Assembly (NCBI GenBank): GCA_016713985.1
Contig: JADJOD010000034.1
Location: 6,110 to 70,109 of the forward strand
Direction of reading: 5' to 3'
Length of the DNA stretch: 64,000 bases
Origin: Lewinellaceae bacterium
GTDB lineage: Bacteria > Bacteroidota > Bacteroidia > Chitinophagales > Saprospiraceae
Shown: positions 45,901 to 53,353 of the stretch, piece by piece
Layout: the number at the start of each line of letters is the position of its first letter
Position numbering within the stretch: position 1 is the first letter of the stretch
Program-made: the position numbers and the translations under genes
Notes under the pieces: generated by a model
Database searches by the model: none
What the model was told of the DNA's origin: nothing
What the model saw: only the letters and a program-made list of their open reading frames with translations

Positions 45901-47315
45901 ATCCGGGTGAATACATCCGGGTTCTCGGCGCAGGTGAACTGAACGTAGTCATCCTGGCGGGAGATGTTCACTGCGGAGCAGTCGTCCCAAGTTGGTTGAC
46001 CGGTCAGCACGAGATCGTCTTCGTCTTTTGTGCACAGGATCTGAAGATCGGCCGGGCAGGTAATGACCGGAGCAAGTTTATCTTCAATTTTGATATTGCC
46101 CCAGCATACGTTGCCACCCAGCAGGTGCACTACGCGGTATGCATACGTTTTACCGATGTCGTCGGCTGTAAGGATCGCCGGTACCCAGGGACCGTTGCCG
46201 TAAGGAGGTACTTTGTCGATCTCTACTTTATAGTCGTCGTAGCAGAAGTAGGTGCCTTCGAGAACGTCATCCGGGAATATTTCTTCCTGGCAGTCGGCAT
46301 CGAGTGATATGTGCAGCAAGTCGTTGCAAACTACCGTGGCCGGTGTGCCTACAACATTGACAAACTGCATGATCATCTGCTGGCAACCCGGGTCGGCCAA
46401 AGCCGCCGCGTCACTGCCGCTGACTACCTGGCCATTCACCGTGATGAACGGAGTAGCCGTACCTGCGTCGAATGTAGCCGTTACTTTGAACGAACCTACT
46501 CCCAATTGGCCGGCGTCGAAGATGTTGGTATTAACACCATTCACCGTGATCGAGGTAACCGTACCTGCGCCACCGTAGTTTTCACCCACCTGGATGGTAA
46601 ACGGCGGGGTGGACAGACAGAACGGATCGTCGAGGTTCAGGAAGATCGGCGTCGGGTAGTAGCACTTGTTGGAAATCGTAAGTGCCTGACCGGCAGCGTT
46701 TTTCACCGTCACTGTGTAGCCAATGCCTTCCACGTGGATGGCTTTGAGCGTGTAGAATACCATTTCGTCGGCTTCGTCGGTTTGTCCGTCGCCGTCGTTA
46801 TCCAGGCCGTCCGCGCTACCCATCACCAGTTGAGTACCTACCGGCAGGCCGGTGGGTGCAGCCGGCGGTGCGGCGCTGTTCGGCGAGTAGAGGCCCTGGT
46901 TCGAAGTCAGCGTCCAGGTCTGGCCGGCAAGCGCCCAGATTTGGATCACTTCGTAGAACTGGCCGTTGTCCATCGTTGTAGCGTTGTTCAGGCACTGGCA
47001 TTTTACCGAGCGGGCCAGGTCGTATTCCGGCACACACTTGCCAATACCTTCCACAACCGTCACCACTGCGGTGCAGGTGCTGGAGTTGCCGCAGGGGTCC
47101 GTTACCGTGAGTGTCACGTTGTTCGGGCCCAGTTGGTTGCAACCAAACGTGTTGGGGGTAGCCGTGTAGGTCAGGAATTGCGGAGCCGCGCAATTGTCCG
47201 TGGAGCCGTCGTTGATATCTGCTCCCGTGATCGTTGCCACACCGAATTTATCCAGCGTAACCGTGATGTTCTTGCACTTCGCCACCGGCGAAGTAATGTC
47301 CACCACCGTGATCAC
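42840..47315 (-). CDS. Giant HYR protein copy 1, segment 4: HYR repeats and dockerin-like domain
   Basis: 1,491 codons in the same frame as segment 3, separated from it only by a TAG at 47316-47318. It contains HYR and related Ig-like domains (DITSPVAKCKNITVTL, VTFPDDVEYNCDN). It ends with the dockerin-like pair (STYDLVLISKHILG, TTFDIVEIRKLILG) before the frame is lost at a CCC run near 42901. The last ~19 residues of this frame are out of phase. Confidence 0.86.
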   Translation of the reverse strand: MITVVDITSPVAKCKNITVTLDKFGVATITGADINDGSTDNCAAPQFLTYTATPNTFGCNQLGPNNVTLTVTDPCGNSSTCTAVVTVVEGIGKCVPEYDLARSVKCQCLNNATTMDNGQFYEVIQIWALAGQTWTLTSNQGLYSPNSAAPPAAPTGLPVGTQLVMGSADGLDNDGDGQTDEADEMVFYTLKAIHVEGIGYTVTVKNAAGQALTISNKCYYPTPIFLNLDDPFCLSTPPFTIQVGENYGGAGTVTSITVNGVNTNIFDAGQLGVGSFKVTATFDAGTATPFITVNGQVVSGSDAAALADPGCQQMIMQFVNVVGTPATVVCNDLLHISLDADCQEEIFPDDVLEGTYFCYDDYKVEIDKVPPYGNGPWVPAILTADDIGKTYAYRVVHLLGGNVCWGNIKIEDKLAPVITCPADLQILCTKDEDDLVLTGQPTWDDCSAVNISRQDDYVQFTCAENPDVFTRIFRTWTATDIWGNAASCVQVIDKLRGKTTQVTFPDDVEYNCDNLPASLEPPVTGWPAVGGTSITTDGSGSCGLSVSFTDEQAAICPGSYKIIRTWKITDWCTGTSTPISVTHVQYIKVHDVAPTIDFSNFNYDPSHDWYTVSTNAQANGACITAGPLPVALIDGVCNEVVQIKITTPIGIVQNGGLLPSPGLGVGQHIIKYYVEDQCGNITEKTIVLNVVDDVPPAVSCDEFTQVALSSNGLALVNATTFDDGTYDNCCIDKFEARRMNGTCDGVPDDFGPTVEFCCTDINDTITVVFRAYDCHGNSNDCMVQVFVEDKIKPTCSAPANVTVSCEAFDPSLWAYGTATGVDNCCMDTITESRNYNLFDTLCNRGTITRTFRTFDCAGQQNQCTQRIFVNYEQDYFVKFPNDVIVTKCDGTGNYGEPTFYGKDCELLGVTFEDDVFTVVPDACLKIERTWKIINWCTYNPNGTCVIVPNPNPNATSNSPQNLPGPIVSACGTAAPWNPTIVSIAPGQPQTNFCTFYDPNANCYIYKQIIKIIDTEDPKVTNCPASPVEYCDLTVNDPQLWNQSYWWDPIVGQHDLCEGDAGLTITATDSCSGSNVNISYLLFLDLNGDNTMETVISSNNTPAPGTVNFGNAGNPSYTGGTPQVFDGRPVLPNEIYRWANHQSVSGTTRTASVQWKTFAQMPTPTNQLGSAGIAPQLPYGTHKIKWTITDGCGNETYCEYTFVVKDCKAPTVVCHNGLSVNIMPTQMVQLWATDFLQYAEDNCTPPTPYTTGPNQLKFAIRKQGTGTDFPEDAQGNPITSVTFTCAELGEKFVELWAEDLAGNADFCLTSVDVQDNNSNCVPNDPNNVTVAGALTTEMSEGVEEANVNLQSGAISLFDMSDDQGMYVFPDAVPLGADYTVTPTKDDNPLNGVSTYDLVLISKHILGLEPLNSPYKMIAADANKSNSITTFDIVEIRKLILGIYSELPNNTSWRFVDQDFAFPQPNNPFATQFPKRKTRLTYNSTNWATTSWV

Positions 47316-49418
47316 CTAGGTGTGAACCAGCATGTTACCTGCCTGGTCCGTCACTTTCCATGTGCGGGTGATCGTATAGTTGTAGAAGCAGCACTGAGCC
47401 TGATTGGCGCATTGTGTGCTTGTTTCCGTAAAGGTGATCACCAGGTCCTGCGGCGCCGTGCAGTTGTCGTGCACGTCGCTGTTGACCAGCGGCGAACAGA
47501 TCAGCTGGCCGCCGTTGCCGTGCCAAACGCAGTTGGTCGGGATGGCGTTGCATTCCACCGTGATGTCGTTCGGCATGGTGATGTCCGCGTCGAACTCGGG
47601 GTTCTGCGTATCCACAACCAGTACCTGGAACGTGCACAGGGCGGTGTTGCCGTGAATATCGGTTGCCGTGTAGGTGATCGTGATCGGGTTCGGCGATACG
47701 TTGATAATTGTGCCGCTGGCCGGGCCACCCGTTTGCAGGATGGACAGGATGTCGCAGTTATCTTCCGCTACCGGGATCGACCAGTTCACTTTTCCGGAGC
47801 ACTGGTCCACGTCGTTGCCTACCATGACCATCGTGGTCGGGCAGTTCACGAATTCCGGAACCTGTGTATCCGTTACTACTACCGTGATCGAGCAGGAAGC
47901 CGTGTTGCCGGCTTTGTCTTTCACCGTCCAGATCACCGTCGTGGAGCCAACAGGGAAGTTGGCGCCGGCCAGGGTCCAGGGGTTGGGAGCCGTTACGTAG
48001 TTGTGTGTGATCGTTGCGTCGGGGCAATTGTCGGCAAATGCCGGGTCAAGCGAGCCGTCCAGGATTGTTTTCGAACACTGGTCGACGTCGTTTACAAACT
48101 GCGTGGCGTTAGCCGTCGGGCAAGTGATCGTCGGCAGTTGTGTATCGTTCACCGTTACTTTGCTCGAGCAGGTTACCGTGTTGCCACTGGCGTCCGTTAC
48201 CGTCCAGATAACGATCGTCAGGCCAACGGGGAACTCTGCACCGGCAAGGCTCGGCGAGTTGTTATAGTTGTTGGAGATCGTAGCACCCGGGCAGTTGTCG
48301 GAGAAGAACGACGGATCGAATTCCGTGCCTACCACCGTGTATGAACATTCGTCCGTGTTATTCGAGCGAACGATATTGACGATGTTCGTGCAGTCGATGA
48401 TCGGATTTTCTTCGTCGTAAACTTCCACGTCGAAGGAACAAACAGCGGAGTTGCCGCTTTCGTCCACCACCGTGTAAGTAACTACGGAAACACCTTTGTT
48501 AAATACCGAGCCGCTGGCGTCGCCGGTGCCGGATTTAATCGTAGCGCCGGTGATTTCATACGTGATGGTAACCGGGCAGTTGTCGTGTACGTATTGCAAT
48601 GCAATGCCGTTTACTACTGCCGTGCAAACACCCGGATCGGTTGTTGTTTCGATACCGTTCGGGCAGGTGATGACCGGAGATTCCAGGTCGTATACCGCAA
48701 CCTGTGTCGTGCACTGGCTTACGTTGTTGTGCTGGTCTTCTACTTCCAGGATAACATCAATAATACCGTTGTTGATGAAGATATCCGCGCAGGAGAAGTA
48801 AACCCACTGGCCAAATGCGCCGCCGCGGCTGATTTCCGTGCGGGAAAGTGGTCCGCAGTTGTCCCAGCTGTCGTTGTTTACGTCGGCCACTGTCAGTTGA
48901 GCCAGGCCGTCGCCGTCGAGTACGATGTCGATAACCGGACCCTGGCAGCGTGCTACCGGAGGTTCGTTGTCGGTTACTACGTAGGTTACCGAGCAGGTGG
49001 CCGTGTTGCCGGCTGCATCCGTTACCATCCAGATCACCGTCGTGGAACCAACTGCCAGCGGCGTGCCGCCCAGCGTGTTGTTACCGGTCAGGTTGTTGGT
49101 CAGTACCAGCGGACCGCAGTTGTCGCCGTATGTCGGGTTCAGGTTGAAGCCCGGTACGAAGTAGTGGCAGTAGCCCGGCGTATTGTTGAGTGCCGTGGGG
49201 ATCTGCGAGCAGTCGATTGTCGGGTTTTCGTCGTCGTGCAGCGTCAGTTTGACTTTGCAGGTTTCAACGTTACCGTAAATATCCGTTACCGTGATGGTTA
49301 CAAAGATCATATCGCCGTGGGCCGATCCGAAGGATGTGCCGGCCAGCGGGCTTTGTGTGATCGTTGCCACCTCGCAGTTGTCGGTGGCTACCACTTCCGG
49401 AACGAGGTTCGGAACCAT
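47316..49418 (-). CDS. Giant HYR protein copy 1, segment 3: HYR repeats
   Basis: 700 codons of HYR repeats with the recurrent pattern TCP.....V..D.CS.T and GSTTVIWTVTDAAGNTA. It ends at an in-frame TAG (47316-47318) inside an otherwise continuous repeat (NMLVHT, stop, VITVVDITSP). A single C-to-T change of a CAG codon would explain it. Upstream it joins segment 2 through a missing base at 49488-49490. Confidence 0.86.
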   Translation of the reverse strand: MVPNLVPEVVATDNCEVATITQSPLAGTSFGSAHGDMIFVTITVTDIYGNVETCKVKLTLHDDENPTIDCSQIPTALNNTPGYCHYFVPGFNLNPTYGDNCGPLVLTNNLTGNNTLGGTPLAVGSTTVIWMVTDAAGNTATCSVTYVVTDNEPPVARCQGPVIDIVLDGDGLAQLTVADVNNDSWDNCGPLSRTEISRGGAFGQWVYFSCADIFINNGIIDVILEVEDQHNNVSQCTTQVAVYDLESPVITCPNGIETTTDPGVCTAVVNGIALQYVHDNCPVTITYEITGATIKSGTGDASGSVFNKGVSVVTYTVVDESGNSAVCSFDVEVYDEENPIIDCTNIVNIVRSNNTDECSYTVVGTEFDPSFFSDNCPGATISNNYNNSPSLAGAEFPVGLTIVIWTVTDASGNTVTCSSKVTVNDTQLPTITCPTANATQFVNDVDQCSKTILDGSLDPAFADNCPDATITHNYVTAPNPWTLAGANFPVGSTTVIWTVKDKAGNTASCSITVVVTDTQVPEFVNCPTTMVMVGNDVDQCSGKVNWSIPVAEDNCDILSILQTGGPASGTIINVSPNPITITYTATDIHGNTALCTFQVLVVDTQNPEFDADITMPNDITVECNAIPTNCVWHGNGGQLICSPLVNSDVHDNCTAPQDLVITFTETSTQCANQAQCCFYNYTITRTWKVTDQAGNMLVHT

Positions 49419-49483
49419 ACCCGAGCAGTCGCCCGTGCCGTTGGTGCTTGTATTGATGAAACGATCAGCAGGGCAGGTAACGA

Positions 49484-52400
49484 TTACGGGTTTTCTTTAT
49501 CCAGAACCGTTACCGTGAAGGTACATACCGTCGAATTGCCGGCGTCGTCCGTTACCTGGAACGATACCGTCGTGGTTCCTACGATAAACTCTTCGCCGCT
49601 GTTCGGGCCTTCCAATTGTGTCAGGCTGTAGTTCGGGCAGTTGTCGCCGAAATACGGGAACGAGTAGGTCACCACTGCGTCGCATTCGCCGAGGTCGTTG
49701 TTGACCGTCGTGTTTGCCGGGCAGGTGATGGTCGGAACCACCGGATCGAGCACCGTGATGGTGAACGAGCAGGTAGCCATGTTACCACTGGCGTCCGTTA
49801 CTTTATATGCTTCGGTATAAATACCGCCGTATTCGTAGTAGTTCGGGCCGCTACCCAGGCCGCTGGTGTTGATCGTCAGCGGGTTCGGGCAGTTGTCGGT
49901 GCCTACCGGCGGGTTGTACTGGAGAGTAACGCCGCAGGGGCCGGAGCCTACCAGAGAAGCATTGGCCGGCGGAACGCCACCGAGGCCGCCGCTCAAGCTG
50001 CCGTCAATTTCAACCGTAATGTTGCTCGGACAGGTAATAACCGGCAGTTCCGAGTCGATTACCGTTACCTTGAACAGACATTCGGCAAAATCGTTGCTGG
50101 CCTGGTCTACATAACGCCAGATCACCGTCGTCGTGCCAACCGGGAACGTCGAGCCCGAAGGCAGGCCGTCTACCAAGTAGCCGATCAGGTCTTCGCCGTC
50201 GCAGTTATCTTCAAACAGAACGGTGTATTCCACCACTGCGCCACAAACACCCGGGTCGTTGTTCACCGTGATGTCCGCCGGGCATTCCTGAACGGTCGGG
50301 TCGTCGTTGTCGACCACAACTACCATTACCGTACAAAGTGCCGAGTTGCCGAAACCGTCTTCAGCCAGCCAGTTCACTTTGGTAACACCGAGGTCAAACA
50401 CTGCATCATACAGCGTGTGGTCCAGGTAGTGGATGTTGTAGTTATGCTCCAGGTTAACCGTACCCTGGCAGTTGTCCGTCACCGTTGCGTCTAAGTAATT
50501 ACCCGTAACACGGTGGGTGCAACCTTCGTTTGTTTCCACGTAAATCGGGCCCAGCGGGCACTCTACGTCGGGTTTTTCACGATCCTGGATCGTAATGGTA
50601 AAGATGCAGGTCTTTTCGTTGCCCGATCCGTCAATCGCCGTGTATTCGATTTCATGCGGCGAGTCGTTGATCGAGAAGTAAGAACCCGGAGCCAGGCCGC
50701 CGCTTTGTACAACGGTTTCTCCGCAGTCGTCTTCCGCTACGGGATCCAGCCAGAATACAGCCGCGCCGCATTTGCCGGGATCGTTGTTGAGCGTTACGTC
50801 AGAGGGGCAGTTTTCAAATACCGGTTTCACGTTGTCCGTAACCACGTAGGTAACCGAACAAGTGGCCGTATTGCCGGCTGCGTCCGTAATTTTCCAGATA
50901 ACCGTTGTGTTGCCAACCGGCAGCACGGCGCCTTCCAGCGTATGGTCTTGCGGAGCCATCAGGAAGTTGTGGGTGCGTTTTGCGCCGTCGCAGTTGTCGC
51001 TGAATTGCGGGTGTGTATCGTCGCCGGCAACCACTTTGTGGCCGCACAGCGGCGGTGTTACGTTGAAGTTTTTCGTAATGCCGCTGCAAGTGATCGTCGG
51101 GTTTTCGTTGTCTTTCAACGTAACCGTAGACGTGCAGGAGCTGGTGTTGCCCGCAGCATCCGTTACCGTGAAGGTCACGATTTGTACGGCGCCGTGCAGG
51201 TAACCGAAAGCGGTGCCCGGGTACGGCGATTGTGCTACGTTGTCAACCACGCAGTTGTCCGTGGAGGTCAGATCACCTCTCATATCGGGTACACCGCCGG
51301 AGCAGTCACCCAAACCGTTGGAAGAAGTATTGGCGTATACCGGCGTCGGGCAGTGATTGATAAACGGACGCTCGCGGTCTTCCACCGTCACCGAGAAGGT
51401 GCAATCGGTGGCGTTGCCGGCATCATCCGTTACGCGGAACGATACCCAGGTGGTACCGGTCTGGAATTCCTGACCGCTTACCGGACCCGACAATTGGGTC
51501 AGGGTATAGCCGGGGCAGTTGTCGCCGAAGTAAGGGAACGAGTAACTGACCGCAGCGTCGCATTCTGCAACGTCCGTCGTAACGGTTGTATTCGACGGGC
51601 AGGTGATCGTCGGTTCCAGCGGATCTTTCACCTCGATGGTGAACGAGCAGGAAGAAACGTTACCGGATGCGTCGATTACGTTATAAGTTTCGATATACAA
51701 ACCGCCGTACTCGTAGTAGTGCGGGCCTGCGCCGAAGCCGGCCTGCAATACGGTCAGCGGATTCGGGCAGTTGTCTTCACCAATCGGCGCCGTGTAGTCC
51801 AGCGTCACGCCGCAGGGACCCGAAGCGCGCAGTTGGGGGTGAGCCAGCGGCGAACCGCCGATGCCACCGCTGATGCTGCCGCCGATATTGACGATGATGC
51901 TCGACGGGCAGTAGATCACAGGATCCTGTACGTCGTTCACGGTTACCGTGAACAGGCATTCGGCAAAGTCATTGCTTCCTGCGTCGACATAACGCCATAC
52001 CACGGTGGTTACTCCTACCGGGAAGGTTGCACCGGAATGCAGGCCTTCGATCAGGTCGCCGGTGAGGTTGTTGCCGTCGCAGTTGTCTTTAAACCATACG
52101 TCATAGTCAACACGTGCACCGCATACGTTCATGTCGTTGATCTTCACGATGTCTGCGGGGCATTCCTGCACCTTCGGATCGTCGTCGTCCGAAACGGAAA
52201 CGATGTATTGGCAGGTACGCGCGTTGTTGGCAGCGTCTTTGGCCGTCCAGGTTACCCAGGTATTGCCGAGGGGGAATACCGCGCCCTGAAGGGTACCGCT
52301 GTTGTTATAGTCATTTTTCAGGTAAGTGACCGCGCAGTTGTCGGAAGCCGTTGCATTCAGGCCCGTGCCGGGCATGGTGAACGAACAGTTGCCGAGGTTG

Positions 52401-53353
52401 GTGCCGAAATCCTGGAAGCCGCTCGGGCACTGGATGTCGGGCAGTTGCATGTCGCGGATCGTAACATCCCATTCGCAAATGGTCGTATTGCCGGAAGGAT
52501 CTTTTGCCCGGTAAACAACCGTTTCGGTACCTACCGGGAAGAAACCACCCGGTGCGGGGCCGTCGATCTGGTCAACTACCACACCACAATCGTCGTGGGC
52601 AATCGGGTCAAGCCAGAATACTTTTGCGCCGCATTTGTCCACGTCGTTGTTCAAGGTGACGTCGTCGGGGCAGTTTACAAACACCGGCTTCACATTGTCG
52701 GTAATCGTGTAGGTTACGGCACAGTCGCGGGTGTTGCCAGCGGCATCCGTGATCGTCCAAACTACCGTTGTGCTGCCGACCGGCAGGATAGCACCTTCCA
52801 GCGTATGGTCTTGCGGAGCCGCTACGTAGTTGTGTGTGCGTTTTGCACCCTGGCAGTTGTCGGTGAAGGAAGGATTGGTGCCGTCGGCGCCTGCTACAAC
52901 ATGTCCGCAAATCGGCGGAGTTACATAGAAGTCGGTGTTAACGTCACAATCGATGCTCGGTTTTTCGTCGTCTTTCAACGTTACTTTAGATTCGCAGGAG
53001 CTGGTATTACCGGCTGCGTCGGTTACCGTAAAGGTTACCGTTTGCATGGCGCCGTGTGTAAAACCGAACGGTGTGCCTGCAGCCGGCGATTGTGTTTTGC
53101 CGGTTACATTGCAGTTGTCGGTTGCCACCAGGTCAGGAAGCATGTTTGGAACGGCGCCGGAGCAGTCGCCGTTGCCGTTGGACGAGGTTACCTGGATAAC
53201 CGGTGTCGGGCAATTGTTGATAAACGGACGTTCGCGGTCTTCTACCGTTACCGAGAAGGTGCAGTCCGTGGAATTACCCGCGTCGTCCGTTACGCGGAAC
53301 GATACCCAGGTGGTGCCCAGCTGGAACTCCTGGCCGCTCACCGGACCCGACAA
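49484..53353 (-). CDS. Giant HYR protein copy 1, segment 2: HYR repeats
   Basis: 1,289 codons of HYR repeats arranged in a higher-order unit that recurs at least twice, each containing a block like SGPVSGQEFQLGTTW, a block with PTPV and GDCSG, and a glycine-rich block with GGIGGSPLA. It ends at a spurious stop after VLDKENP, where one added base in a CCC run continues the repeat. Its first codons overlap segment 1. Confidence 0.86.
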   Translation of the reverse strand: MSGPVSGQEFQLGTTWVSFRVTDDAGNSTDCTFSVTVEDRERPFINNCPTPVIQVTSSNGNGDCSGAVPNMLPDLVATDNCNVTGKTQSPAAGTPFGFTHGAMQTVTFTVTDAAGNTSSCESKVTLKDDEKPSIDCDVNTDFYVTPPICGHVVAGADGTNPSFTDNCQGAKRTHNYVAAPQDHTLEGAILPVGSTTVVWTITDAAGNTRDCAVTYTITDNVKPVFVNCPDDVTLNNDVDKCGAKVFWLDPIAHDDCGVVVDQIDGPAPGGFFPVGTETVVYRAKDPSGNTTICEWDVTIRDMQLPDIQCPSGFQDFGTNLGNCSFTMPGTGLNATASDNCAVTYLKNDYNNSGTLQGAVFPLGNTWVTWTAKDAANNARTCQYIVSVSDDDDPKVQECPADIVKINDMNVCGARVDYDVWFKDNCDGNNLTGDLIEGLHSGATFPVGVTTVVWRYVDAGSNDFAECLFTVTVNDVQDPVIYCPSSIIVNIGGSISGGIGGSPLAHPQLRASGPCGVTLDYTAPIGEDNCPNPLTVLQAGFGAGPHYYEYGGLYIETYNVIDASGNVSSCSFTIEVKDPLEPTITCPSNTTVTTDVAECDAAVSYSFPYFGDNCPGYTLTQLSGPVSGQEFQTGTTWVSFRVTDDAGNATDCTFSVTVEDRERPFINHCPTPVYANTSSNGLGDCSGGVPDMRGDLTSTDNCVVDNVAQSPYPGTAFGYLHGAVQIVTFTVTDAAGNTSSCTSTVTLKDNENPTITCSGITKNFNVTPPLCGHKVVAGDDTHPQFSDNCDGAKRTHNFLMAPQDHTLEGAVLPVGNTTVIWKITDAAGNTATCSVTYVVTDNVKPVFENCPSDVTLNNDPGKCGAAVFWLDPVAEDDCGETVVQSGGLAPGSYFSINDSPHEIEYTAIDGSGNEKTCIFTITIQDREKPDVECPLGPIYVETNEGCTHRVTGNYLDATVTDNCQGTVNLEHNYNIHYLDHTLYDAVFDLGVTKVNWLAEDGFGNSALCTVMVVVVDNDDPTVQECPADITVNNDPGVCGAVVEYTVLFEDNCDGEDLIGYLVDGLPSGSTFPVGTTTVIWRYVDQASNDFAECLFKVTVIDSELPVITCPSNITVEIDGSLSGGLGGVPPANASLVGSGPCGVTLQYNPPVGTDNCPNPLTINTSGLGSGPNYYEYGGIYTEAYKVTDASGNMATCSFTITVLDPVVPTITCPANTTVNNDLGECDAVVTYSFPYFGDNCPNYSLTQLEGPNSGEEFIVGTTTVSFQVTDDAGNSTVCTFTVTVLDKENP

